Below the pieces are notes generated by a model. That model did no database searches. It saw only the letters and a list, made by a program, of their open reading frames with translations, and had not been told where the DNA came from. A program made the position numbers and the translations under genes. A stretch of DNA of 64,000 nt from NCBI GenBank assembly GCA_965199175.1, contig OZ240684.1:1488001-1552000 (forward strand), read 5' to 3'. Source of the stretch: G963923945 sp965199175. GTDB lineage: Bacteria > Pseudomonadota > Alphaproteobacteria > G963923945. This document shows positions 1-8,009 of this stretch, one piece after another; the stretch's first letter is position 1; every line of letters begins with the position of its first letter.

Positions 1-178
1 CATAAGCAGTTTGAAATCGTTCAATCGCATTATTTATAGAATGAGCGTTGACCCAAGGCGCAAGCAGAACACATGGTACCATGCGTTCTTTTGTTGCAAG
101 AGGCAAATACTCCAACCCTCGCATCTCACTTGGCCGAATTGCGAGAGTTGGAACGTAAAGGGCACTCGTAAAAAGCAT
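1..178 (-). CDS. Beta-family protein, N-terminal part (runs off the left edge)
   Basis: An open frame starts with ATG at 178 and stays open to base 1, giving 59 codons. The protein begins MLFTSALYVPTLAIRPSE and continues with RGLEYL and KERMVP. The pattern YVPxL, an acidic residue near 18, then an amphipathic helix and KxRxxP resembles the N-terminus of the Beta protein family (Pfam Beta_protein, named after a phage T4 protein). It begins 9 bp after the ImmA-like gene stop, so it is the third gene of one minus-strand operon. The family has no settled function. The assignment rests on a short N-terminus, so it is moderate. Confidence 0.5.
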   Translation of the reverse strand, partial: MLFTSALYVPTLAIRPSEMRGLEYLPLATKERMVPCVLLAPWVNAHSINNAIERFQTAY

Positions 179-187
179 AGAATATAT

Positions 188-697
188 TTATACAGCAATG
201 TTCTGGAGCCGAATTTCCATTGCTCCTTTTGAGACCCCAAAATTCTCCGCCAAAGCTTCAATTACCGTATCACTGACATTTCCGCCAAGCTCTTCAAGGC
301 GTTTTTTAACCGATTTTTCTGGCATTAAAATATCACTTGCCAATCGATTGGCTTCAAATTCAGTTTGTTCGGGTGCTCCGGAGCGATAAAGCACCGTGTC
401 CGTAATACCATTCGGAGACTGATCAATTATGTGACGGTGTAATAAAAAATGTGCGATTTCATGCGCTATCGTAAATCGTTGTCGTCCCTTCGCCTCGAAG
501 CGATTGACTTTGATTGTGTAACTACCATCTCTTTTTAAAATGCACCCTGAAATACCGGGACCAAGATTTGCAATTTTAACCTGTAGGTCAAATCGCCCAG
601 CAAGAGCTCCAACAGGAACCGAATTTTCAGCCTGATGTTCTTCGATAATATCGCGTTGTTCTTTCGTCAGCCTATTCCATTCCGTTGACTGCGCCAT
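188..697 (-). CDS. ImmA/IrrE-family metallo-endopeptidase
   Basis: 169 residues. A zinc-peptidase signature HEIAH at residues 79-83 follows a hydrophobic strand, and a downstream EFEANRLASDILMP segment (about 113-126) supplies the third ligand Glu and the helix typical of ImmA/IrrE proteins. Family members cleave repressors or antitoxins, for example ImmA on ImmR and IrrE on DdrO. There is no XRE DNA-binding domain in this protein or next to it, so its target is not visible. It starts 2 bp after the membrane-protein gene and ends 9 bp before the Beta-family gene, which suggests joint translation. The role in a defence or toxin module is inference. Confidence 0.85.
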   Translation of the reverse strand: MAQSTEWNRLTKEQRDIIEEHQAENSVPVGALAGRFDLQVKIANLGPGISGCILKRDGSYTIKVNRFEAKGRQRFTIAHEIAHFLLHRHIIDQSPNGITDTVLYRSGAPEQTEFEANRLASDILMPEKSVKKRLEELGGNVSDTVIEALAENFGVSKGAMEIRLQNIAV

Positions 698-699
698 TG

Positions 700-1083
700 T
701 TATCTTGCCTCCTCATCTGAGTCTTCATCCTCTTCCAAATTACGACCAACATTATATGCAACTGCAGTAACTTTCTTGTCTAAATTTTTTTCTAAATCGC
801 CCATTGCCTTTTTTACCTCTGCCTTCGCATCATCCTTAAGATTTTTAATAGTATAAGCTGCGATCACTCCGACACCTATACCGACCGCTGCAAGAACGAT
901 AGTAACGCATGTCAGCATGATTGTTAAAAAATCGACATAACTAATATCTAGCGTTGCCAGCGGTTCAGAAGAAATCGCATCAGGAAAGTTAACGACTTGA
1001 TACAAGAGGGAAAAAACCCAAAGAAACCCAGCTCCGCAAAAGGCTGCAACGACAAATTTTAAGAAGTTCCATATCCGACTCAT
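700..1083 (-). CDS. Small two-pass membrane protein with charged coiled-coil tail
   Basis: 127 residues; family not recognised. Two hydrophobic segments are visible (about 8-30 and 52-80), the second rich in Gly/Val/Ala. They are followed by a lysine/glutamate-rich helix (about 82-110) and a very acidic end (EEDEDSDEEAR). This suggests an inner-membrane protein with a cytoplasmic C-terminal coiled coil. It is the first gene of the cluster with the ImmA-like peptidase 2 bp downstream, so it could be the membrane effector or sensor that the peptidase acts on. That is inference from position only. Confidence 0.6.
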   Translation of the reverse strand: MSRIWNFLKFVVAAFCGAGFLWVFSLLYQVVNFPDAISSEPLATLDISYVDFLTIMLTCVTIVLAAVGIGVGVIAAYTIKNLKDDAKAEVKKAMGDLEKNLDKKVTAVAYNVGRNLEEDEDSDEEAR

Positions 1084-1284
1084 ACTACCGACACCTTATA
1101 TTTTTCAGACATATCAAATTTGTTCCAAATTCTCGTATTAACAGCGGCTAGAAGTAATTTTTCCAAGTTTTCGTGCATAACTCTTCATCCTCAATGCCGC
1201 TCAATCTGCATAAATAAATAGTCGTTCAAGTCAAATAATTTGTTTTTATTCTTCTTCTCCTGTACGTCTTATGATCTGCTTCTT

Positions 1285-2031
1285 TCAGCCTTGGATATCA
1301 CAGCCCAGAAAATCACGACCACACAACCGGCAGGCTTCCAGAACTGAAAAGGAGCCGGCTGCCGGATCCACGATCACATCCCCGGGATGGCTCACCGCCT
1401 CAATCAACCGGGTCTGTAACCTAACCGGCTTGGGATGAACCCCCTTGCCAACAGGGACTTTTTCCGACCACATATCGCGAATATCATGGAGTTTCCAAAC
1501 CCCCTTAGCCCGCCGGGGTTGCCGTTGCATAACCACCAGATATTCACAGACCCGCCGGGTGCGGTACCCCATCCCCATTCGCTGCTTATCCCAGGTCACC
1601 ATATCAACAACATCCAGCCGGGTTCCGGTGAGCCAATCGGTAAAACCCTTACACAGATGGAATTTATCCATCCATAAAAACAAATGCCCGGAAGGAATCA
1701 AAATACGATCAATCTCGCGGATAAATTCGTTGATCTTTTTTTCAGTCATTTGAAGCAGACCAGCCCGGCCCTTCTGGCGTTCCCCTTCATTGCCATAGGC
1801 CTGCTGATCCAGAATGCCGCGATATTGGGGGTCAAAAAAAACCACCGGAGAGCACTGTTCCGGCAGCATCTTCAAAAACTCCACCCCATCGATTTTTAAG
1901 CGGGTATTGTATTCCAAACCCTCAGGGAGCTGACGAAACGCACAAGGCGCATGGTCACGTTTCGAAGAAAAAACCCCTGCCTCACCCACCGGCCCGGCAT
2001 GGTCAGGGACTGGCAAAACTTCCGAACGCAT
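1285..2031 (-). CDS. Site-specific DNA methyltransferase (DNA N4/N6 type)
   Basis: 248 residues. The catalytic motif IV reads DPQYRG (usual form DPPY). Near the C-terminus DPAAGSFSVLEA is the FxGxG-like SAM motif I, followed by GRDFLGCDI. This order, motif IV before motif I, is that of beta-class methylases (Pfam N6_N4_Mtase). HLFLWMDKFHLC and GMGYRTRR lie between. No nuclease gene adjoins, so it may be an orphan or regulatory methylase. The first 45 residues are poorly conserved in look; the true start could be further in. ATG 2031 overlaps the stop of a small upstream ORF by one base (TGATG), which favours this start. Confidence 0.85.
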   Translation of the reverse strand: MRSEVLPVPDHAGPVGEAGVFSSKRDHAPCAFRQLPEGLEYNTRLKIDGVEFLKMLPEQCSPVVFFDPQYRGILDQQAYGNEGERQKGRAGLLQMTEKKINEFIREIDRILIPSGHLFLWMDKFHLCKGFTDWLTGTRLDVVDMVTWDKQRMGMGYRTRRVCEYLVVMQRQPRRAKGVWKLHDIRDMWSEKVPVGKGVHPKPVRLQTRLIEAVSHPGDVIVDPAAGSFSVLEACRLCGRDFLGCDIQG

Positions 2032-2132
2032 CAGACCACGGACCGCAAGGCCAACGGATCAACCGCATACCGGCACCGTGCCATCATCAATCGGCACAAA
2101 AACCGCCAGACAATCAGCCGGTTATAATGCAT
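2031..2132 (-). CDS. 33-codon ORF coupled to the DNA methyltransferase
   Basis: An ATG at 2132 is preceded on the minus strand by GGGAGGAG at 2141-2148, a strong ribosome binding site about 8 bases upstream. The frame runs 33 codons (starting MHYNRLIVWRFLCRL, ending LRSVV) to TGA at 2033-2031, which overlaps the methyltransferase ATG as TGATG. The peptide is basic, with five Leu and six Arg. It may be a leader peptide that couples translation of the methylase, or a small protein. The methylase itself has no equally good ribosome site of its own. No homology is claimed. Confidence 0.5.
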   Translation of the reverse strand: MHYNRLIVWRFLCRLMMARCRYAVDPLALRSVV

Positions 2133-2209
2133 GAATGATGCTCCTCCCTTGTTCCCAAGGTATGTTTTGGTTAACAGAATATCAACACCACATTTATTGA
2201 TTGAGAGAA

Positions 2210-3067
2210 TCAGGATGACGGATCAGGAATAAGGATCTCACCCTGGCCACCAACCCCGATATCCCCGGCATATTTACGCAAACAACGCCCGGGCTTGCGG
2301 GAAAATTTGGTAAATGGCCCGCCAAACCCACCGATATATTTCATCAAAAGAGCAAAAAATGGCAGATCATGGCTGCCGCAATCCTGAAAGGTTGGGGCCA
2401 AAGCCGGTGGCCTGGCTGATAACAACACCGTTCCCCGGCGCATCATCAGGCCCAGCCCCGGCCCGGTCATCCCCAGGACACAAATCGTTCCGGCAATCAG
2501 GCGTGCGCCACAATGCGCACCAACATCACCGGCCACCAAAACCGACCCACGGCGCATCCGCTCACCCAGCCGGTCCCCGGCCCGACCCAGGATACAAATC
2601 ACCCCCCCGGTCATACCAACCCGTTGCCCCAGCAATGCCGCACCAACCAGGTCCCCGGCATTTCCGGCAATATCAATCCGGCCACCCGCCATGCCACATC
2701 CAACCCGGGACCCGACATCACCACCGACATGGATTGTTCCTCCAGCCATTTTTTCACCCAAATGATCACCGCAATCACCTTCAACCAACACATTGCCTGC
2801 CTGCCAGCCGGCCCCAAGACCATCCAGCTTCCCGCAATCTCCGGTGATGATCAGTTGATCATCATCATGACCACATAATGCTGTCCCCTCTATCGCGAAC
2901 AGATCCCCCAAAGGCATTTTCCCGGCACCGGATTTTCCCGGATATGCCTGAACCCTCAGACGGCCAACCGCCTCAGGACCTTTGGCCAGAACACCGCTAT
3001 CGGTTAACGGACGCATATCGACACGACCCGGAAAAGACTTTTTCACGGTGAGACGTAACATGCTCAT
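2210..3067 (-). CDS. fhcC: Formyltransferase/hydrolase complex subunit C
   Basis: 285 residues. The body is a run of glycine-rich repeats of the form GxxxGxxMxxGxIxVxGxxG (about 85-215), the GXGXG beta-helix also found in glutamate synthase alpha and in formylmethanofuran dehydrogenase subunit C. In bacteria the Fhc complex takes formyl-H4MPT through formyl-methylofuran to free formate. C is the structural partner of A and B. Last gene of fhcB-A-D-C; it overlaps the fhcD stop by 4 bases (ATGA), so translation is coupled. The C-terminus (FTKFSRKPGR) is conserved-looking. The gap of about 80 bp to the next ORF contains no clear terminator. Confidence 0.95.
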   Translation of the reverse strand: MSMLRLTVKKSFPGRVDMRPLTDSGVLAKGPEAVGRLRVQAYPGKSGAGKMPLGDLFAIEGTALCGHDDDQLIITGDCGKLDGLGAGWQAGNVLVEGDCGDHLGEKMAGGTIHVGGDVGSRVGCGMAGGRIDIAGNAGDLVGAALLGQRVGMTGGVICILGRAGDRLGERMRRGSVLVAGDVGAHCGARLIAGTICVLGMTGPGLGLMMRRGTVLLSARPPALAPTFQDCGSHDLPFFALLMKYIGGFGGPFTKFSRKPGRCLRKYAGDIGVGGQGEILIPDPSS

Positions 3068-3963
3068 GAGCGCATAACCGGACGCAAATGAAAATGAAAC
3101 GGACCCAGTTTACCACCATAATTCCCGGCCGATATCCTCAGCACCCCGGCATCACGACCAAGATCACACACCGCTTTGAGACCAACCCGCATTGATTGAG
3201 CCACCGCATCCTCATCAAGACCATCAATGACAATCTCCATCACCGAGCGCATATCGGGTGATAACTGGCTCTCAACCAACCCCTTCAAAGTGGGACAAAA
3301 GGCGTCATTGGTCGATGCAATCAGGCTCTTATACCGGGACCCAACTTTGGAGCCGGACCGGACCACCCCGCCAGGAAAAGGCAAAACCGTCCCGGGAACC
3401 CGGCGCATCGCCTGCACTGCGGCTTCTGAAGCCCGCAGAGCGGCACCACGTGAAGTTGCCAAAATCAGAAAATTACCCCCACCAACCCCGTCAACCTGAT
3501 ACGCATAATCTTCGCATAAAAATTCACCATCCATCACCGGAATCCGCCAATAACGCCGCTCATCAATCATCTTGGAAATTTGCCGACCATCCCCAAAATA
3601 GCGCAATGCTGCCCCAAGTTTGATCGGCTTATCACTTCGAATCCCGGCAAAACAGGCCGTTGTCGGGGCTGTCATAATACATTGCCCGGCCCGGTTGAGG
3701 ACTTGTTTTGCCAATTCCTTAGACGACATCGCAAATATCAAAATGGCCACCCCTGGTCGGGCATCCGGGGTTTCTTTAGCCGGAATTTCCCGCTCAATAC
3801 CGGCTTCGCAACCGCATGCAATCACCGAGGTAGCAAAACCAGTCACGCTTTGAGCCGCTGCCTGGGCCCAGCGGCGGGTATCAGCAGTCACAATCAACCG
3901 GGTGGCTCGCATCGGAAAAGCCTCAGCAAACGTAGAATCAATCAGGACACCATTCACCCGCAT
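3064..3963 (-). CDS. fhcD: Formylmethanofuran:H4MPT formyltransferase (complex subunit D)
   Basis: 299 residues from ATG 3963 (MRVNGVLIDSTFAEAFPMRA), the usual start of the Ftr family. The open frame extends further upstream but that part overlaps fhcA and has no family character. It transfers the formyl group between H4MPT and methylofuran. Recognisable segments are the N-terminal two-domain alpha/beta core and FHFHLRPVM near the end. It lies 28 bp after fhcA and overlaps fhcC by 4 bases. Length matches archaeal Ftr (about 297). Confidence 0.95.
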   Translation of the reverse strand: MRVNGVLIDSTFAEAFPMRATRLIVTADTRRWAQAAAQSVTGFATSVIACGCEAGIEREIPAKETPDARPGVAILIFAMSSKELAKQVLNRAGQCIMTAPTTACFAGIRSDKPIKLGAALRYFGDGRQISKMIDERRYWRIPVMDGEFLCEDYAYQVDGVGGGNFLILATSRGAALRASEAAVQAMRRVPGTVLPFPGGVVRSGSKVGSRYKSLIASTNDAFCPTLKGLVESQLSPDMRSVMEIVIDGLDEDAVAQSMRVGLKAVCDLGRDAGVLRISAGNYGGKLGPFHFHLRPVMRS

Positions 3964-3991
3964 GATCTGTTCACCCGCATGATATCCCGCA

Positions 3992-5656
3992 TTATGAAAC
4001 CCTTTCCCGGCATGCGGCTTTTTCAGGACGGAAGCTCTGTTCAGGCGTGAAGTGATCTTCCCGGATGGTCGCGCTGGCCAGTGACATTCCCATATAAGTC
4101 TCAAAATAGCGACCAAGAGATTGTTCAATCGACCGGTCATAGTCAGGACGAACCACATGGGTCGCTCCCTGGATCACATCAACCAACCGGCCCCGCCGGA
4201 TAATCAATCTGCCATCCTTAAAAACCAGTTCCGGAGTCTCGAACATTTTTTGCTTGTTGGGATGCTCCTTGTAAACCGCGATATCAGCACCTGCACCAAC
4301 CCCTAAATGCCCACGATCCTCAAGCCCCAGAAGCCGGGCCGGACCGGCCCGCGTCATAATCGCAATCTCCTGAAGGGAATATTCGCGCTGAATAGATGCC
4401 AAATTGGTCGCACGGCGGGCCGCCGGGTTGAGGGTTGCCAGCATGTCATCCCGGAAGGACTTATCCATCAATAAACGAATGAGATGCGGATAAGATGTAA
4501 AAGGACCCCCATTGGGATGGTCAGTGGTCATAAAAACCCGCCAGGGATCATCAATCAGCAGAAAAATCTCCAGACCAATGGCCCATTGTAACGCATTGAC
4601 GAAATTTTTATCACGATAACGAAACGGCACCAGGCCACAACCAGCCTGGCAATCAATATCCATACAAACAAATTTTTTCGGATGCGCATGGGGATGGTTA
4701 CGGAACTGGGACATCGAATCACCGGATGCCGTCACTGTCTGACCGAACATGATCTGACCGACATCAACCGAAATATTCGGATGCGCATTCACCGCTTCGG
4801 CAATGCGGGCGGCCCCGGAAGAAAATCCCCGGTCTCCCTCAACCCCATAGGAGTGATACTGAATATGGGTGAGATGCAGGGGCACCCCTCCTGCACCATC
4901 AATCATGCTCAGCGTGGAGTCCACATTGCCGGGCACCCCAAGATTGGGACCATGCACATGGAGCGAATGATGAAGCCCGATTTCATGAACCGCCCGGGCA
5001 AGGGTTTTGAGAACCTGGCGCGGTGTCACCGGGTAATGGGGGTGTTTCTCATCAATATCAAGACGTCGGGCATTAAACTTAAACGCCGAAATACCACCAG
5101 GATTGACCACCTTAATGCCCAGGGCCTGGGTGCTGTGTATTGTCCAGGCAACATAATCCTTAATGGCTGCAAAATCGGCTTTCCTGGCCAGCATCCGCAG
5201 AAAAAAATCATCATTGCCCAACATCGCATAAGCGCCTTTGTCAAGCATCGGAATATCAGCCATTTCCAGATGAGTCTGGCGGGCATTAACCGGCAGCATG
5301 GCCGGTTCATAAGCCGCCGTATACCCCATCTCAGCATAGCGGTAGCCGGTGGCAAAGCTGGTCATTGTTGCCTCACCGCTGCCTGAACGAGTCAACCGCG
5401 CCCGGGCACGGGTATGGCGGGCATGTTCTTCGGGTAACAAAATCCGGGCAATATTCATCTTGCCGCCGGCAATATGGCTATGCATATCAATGCCCCCGGC
5501 CATCACCACCATCCCTGAGAGATCATGAACCGCATCGGGTTGACCACAGTCAGGCTCAGCAACAATCCGCCCGTCGCGCAGGAAGATATCCCTGACCACG
5601 CCATCGATATTATTGCGCGGATCATACACCCGGCCACCACGTAAGACCGTCACCAT
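3992..5656 (-). CDS. fhcA: Formyltransferase/hydrolase complex subunit A (amidohydrolase)
   Basis: 554 residues. An amidohydrolase-superfamily enzyme that hydrolyses N-formyl-methylofuran to formate. The metal motif GGIDMHSHIAG is at about 55-65; further family segments are HVHGPN, a histidine strand HLTHIQYHSYG, and MTTDHPNGGPFTSYP with the conserved Asp. Archaeal FwdA/FmdA use the same fold. It follows fhcB with a 1-base gap and precedes fhcD by 28 bp. Length fits the family (about 550). Confidence 0.96.
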   Translation of the reverse strand: MVTVLRGGRVYDPRNNIDGVVRDIFLRDGRIVAEPDCGQPDAVHDLSGMVVMAGGIDMHSHIAGGKMNIARILLPEEHARHTRARARLTRSGSGEATMTSFATGYRYAEMGYTAAYEPAMLPVNARQTHLEMADIPMLDKGAYAMLGNDDFFLRMLARKADFAAIKDYVAWTIHSTQALGIKVVNPGGISAFKFNARRLDIDEKHPHYPVTPRQVLKTLARAVHEIGLHHSLHVHGPNLGVPGNVDSTLSMIDGAGGVPLHLTHIQYHSYGVEGDRGFSSGAARIAEAVNAHPNISVDVGQIMFGQTVTASGDSMSQFRNHPHAHPKKFVCMDIDCQAGCGLVPFRYRDKNFVNALQWAIGLEIFLLIDDPWRVFMTTDHPNGGPFTSYPHLIRLLMDKSFRDDMLATLNPAARRATNLASIQREYSLQEIAIMTRAGPARLLGLEDRGHLGVGAGADIAVYKEHPNKQKMFETPELVFKDGRLIIRRGRLVDVIQGATHVVRPDYDRSIEQSLGRYFETYMGMSLASATIREDHFTPEQSFRPEKAACRERVS

Positions 5657-5657
5657 A

Positions 5658-6986
5658 TCAGCTTCTCCCGGCTGTTTGCAGAGCTTCCATCAAGGCATGC
5701 GCCATCATCGCCGCACTCATCAAAGAGGTATCGCGCAATTTGCGTAACGGCAAGGCCGCCACTGAATCACCACGGGTAAATGAACCGATATGATCAATCC
5801 CGGGAATGCCCACCGGCAGATACACTGCTGATTTTCGCGCCCCCACACTACCCGGACGCCCAATCAGAATGAGAGAAGTATCATGAGGCGGAGGAGCCAG
5901 ATCGGTATCGAATGTCGAAACCCAAATGAAGCAATCAGCCTCACCACGTGCCAGGAGTGTTCTGGTCGCATAAGCATCGGCATCATGATGCGGCTTACCG
6001 TTGGCAAAGCTCACCCGCAGGGGATAGCCGCTCTGCCATGTCGCGGCCTGGGCAGCACCCTGAATATTATTCGACCCACTCAATGGAAACCCGGCACAAC
6101 GCTGTTCAAGATTGATCTTTTTGATCAAAAGATTGATCGCTTCAACGGCATGATCACCGGCAGTATCACTCAATTCGGCGGCGTTCCATACAATCACCCC
6201 GTAAGACGCATTGCGGATATGGGCCAGAACATCCTCAAGGGCTGCCCTGGGAACGCCAGCCACTCTGCGGGCCGCCAATATGCGCCCTTCATACAATGCT
6301 TTGAGAGCCAGAAAAATCTCAGCCAACTGATCGGGCCTGCCAGGGAGATGAAGGGGTTGACGACCAGTCGGTGATACCCCGGCTGCCGTATCAAGGCCGC
6401 GCCCGATATAGATGACCCGGCGATCTTGCGGTTGTGGTTTGAATAAAGCAGATCTGGTCCAGACACATTTTTCAAAAAAACGCGGGGCGGCGGTGACTCC
6501 ATCGGTCCCGGCCATGATAATCAGATCAGCCCGGTTGCGTATTTCGCCAATCGTTGTGGTTACCCATCCTTCAGTCTGGACCACCCTGGCATTGCGAAAA
6601 TATCCTTCAGAAGCCGCATGATCAACAACCCCACCGGTGTGATCAGCCAGCTGTAAGAACGCTTTAAACCCCTCAATATCAGTGGCTAAACCACCATAGA
6701 GCGGCATCCGGGACCCCCGGATAAGAGTTGCCGCTTGTCGCAGAGCCTCAGCCAGAGAAACCGGCTTGCCTGCCACCATCGGTTCGGCATCCATTCCGGC
6801 CCCGGTAAAACGCTCCTGAGCACGCACACAGCCGCCTTTGCGCAACCGCAAGGAACGATCCGCAAGCACCGAAACCTGTAAATCATCACAACACAGCCCG
6901 CAAAACGGGCATGGAACCGATTTTTGGATAGAACACTCTCCCTTTTGCTTTCTCACATCCCAAAAAACGGGCAGAAAAAGCATCAT
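5658..6986 (-). CDS. fhcB: Formyltransferase/hydrolase complex subunit B
   Basis: 442 residues, related to the molybdopterin-oxidoreductase-type subunit B of formylmethanofuran dehydrogenase. A cysteine cluster CPFCGLCCDDL stands near residue 26. In bacterial Fhc the complex works as a hydrolase and subunit B is thought not to carry out redox chemistry. First gene of the fhcBADC operon; its promoter must lie in the AT-rich repeat region 6987-7376. No strong ribosome site precedes ATG 6986, and the first 20 residues may not be native. Stop is 1 base before the fhcA start. Confidence 0.93.
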   Translation of the reverse strand: MMLFLPVFWDVRKQKGECSIQKSVPCPFCGLCCDDLQVSVLADRSLRLRKGGCVRAQERFTGAGMDAEPMVAGKPVSLAEALRQAATLIRGSRMPLYGGLATDIEGFKAFLQLADHTGGVVDHAASEGYFRNARVVQTEGWVTTTIGEIRNRADLIIMAGTDGVTAAPRFFEKCVWTRSALFKPQPQDRRVIYIGRGLDTAAGVSPTGRQPLHLPGRPDQLAEIFLALKALYEGRILAARRVAGVPRAALEDVLAHIRNASYGVIVWNAAELSDTAGDHAVEAINLLIKKINLEQRCAGFPLSGSNNIQGAAQAATWQSGYPLRVSFANGKPHHDADAYATRTLLARGEADCFIWVSTFDTDLAPPPHDTSLILIGRPGSVGARKSAVYLPVGIPGIDHIGSFTRGDSVAALPLRKLRDTSLMSAAMMAHALMEALQTAGRS

Positions 6987-7376
6987 CCCAAAGATAGTAC
7001 ACGCAACCTACGTTATGTACCTAAGTTATATGTACCTAAGTTATGTCATATTACGTGATGTTAATGGACGCGACATATTTTATATTATACATATGTTTTA
7101 TGTTATACCCGACTACGTAATACTTAAATTCATCAATGACATACTTAAAGTCATCAATGATATACTTAAAGTCATCAATGACGTTATACAGAGTAAATAC
7201 CAGATAACTATACGTAATAAATACAAATAAATTACGTAATAAATACTAAAAACATAAATACTAAAAACCGACGTAAACACCAAATACCAACCGTGTCACC
7301 CATACCAACAATTCGGTTCCCCAAACAGGGTGATGCCATGCTTTGTTACACAACCAAAATCATCATCAGCTGTTCG
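6987..7376. other. AT-rich repeat-filled region upstream of fhcB
   Basis: 390 bases without a gene. It lies between the start of fhcB (minus) and the stop of the pterin dehydratase (minus), so it should carry the fhc promoter. It is much richer in A+T than the flanking genes and built from short tandem copies: ACCTAAGTTATGT-like units at 7012-7047, a precise 21-bp triplet at 7121-7183, then GTAATAAATAC-like units to about 7275. No promoter consensus stands out confidently. Confidence 0.7.
7121..7183. repeat. 21-bp tandem repeat, three copies
   Basis: Three head-to-tail copies of a 21-bp unit beginning TACTTAAAGTCATCAATGA occupy 7121-7141, 7142-7162 and 7163-7183 with two or three mismatches. 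Twenty-one bp is two helical turns, so bound proteins would sit on the same face of DNA. It lies about 135 bp upstream of the fhcB start. It could be an operator array or simply slippage product like the other gene-edge repeats here. Confidence 0.9.
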
Positions 7377-7757
7377 TCAGTCATATTTGATATAAGCAAA
7401 GCGTTGATCCGTATTCGGGGTTCCCTCAAGAGGTCCATCCTCAGAACCCGGACGCCAACCAATCATTTCCTCAATTTTAGCCGCCAAAGCAAAATCCTTA
7501 TCGGTGATGCCTTTGGCGGCATGATTGGTCAGTTTGACCTCAACGAAAGCATAGGATGCGACAATATCCGGATGATGCCAGGCCGCTTCGGCCAGATGCC
7601 CGACTGCATTGACCACCATCAATGTTCCTTTCCAGCTATATGTGCGATATTTACGACAGATCCATCTCCCCTCCAGCCGCCACTCCGGCAGAGTTTGCTC
7701 AAGGCGTTGGGTAACCTCGCTATCAGAATAGGTTCGCTCCGTATTGTGTTCAGACAT
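7377..7757 (-). CDS. Pterin-4a-carbinolamine dehydratase-like protein
   Basis: 126 residues. HLAEAAWHHPDI at about 78-89 is the signature His-His-Pro motif of the PCD/DCoH family. The fold dehydrates carbinolamine pterins, and copies occur within H4MPT gene clusters of methylotrophs, where a role in H4MPT metabolism is suspected but unproven. It is on the minus strand, alone between the fhc operon and beta-RFAP synthase. The start region is duplicated upstream (7778-7803) with ATG changed to ACG, so ATG 7757 is the only usable copy. Confidence 0.88.
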   Translation of the reverse strand: MSEHNTERTYSDSEVTQRLEQTLPEWRLEGRWICRKYRTYSWKGTLMVVNAVGHLAEAAWHHPDIVASYAFVEVKLTNHAAKGITDKDFALAAKIEEMIGWRPGSEDGPLEGTPNTDQRFAYIKYD

Positions 7758-7803
7758 TATTTTATTTAACCATTATTTATTATGTTCAGACGTTATTTTA
7801 TTC
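7742..7803. repeat. 36-bp-offset duplication of the PCD start region
   Basis: On the minus strand the 26 bases around the start codon (copy at 7742-7767) recur at 7778-7803 with three differences; one turns the start codon ATG into ACG. Two further short copies of TTCAGCATT- and GTTGAGCCATGAT-like units follow to about 7860. Direct evidence that the gene's 5' end has been tandemly duplicated into its own leader. Confidence 0.8.
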
Positions 7804-8009
7804 AGCATTTTATTCAGCATTGTGTTGAGCCATGATTTATTGTGTTGAGCCATGATGTTGAACCATGACCGGCCCTGGTTGATGAAACATTCTATTCAGT
7901 TCCGGGAACCAGAATCATCGGCCAATATAACAATATTGACTCTCAGCACCATCGGAAAAAAATCACTCTTCGTCACATCATATTCTGGCCGCATCATATT
8001 TTGACAGCA

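Noticed and set aside
2314..2847. 177-codon plus-strand frame rich in Pro and His
   Set aside because: Antisense of the glycine repeats of fhcC, which gives Pro/His-rich shadows.
4682..5386. 234-codon plus-strand open frame
   Set aside because: Antisense shadow of fhcA; codon pattern mirrors the real gene.
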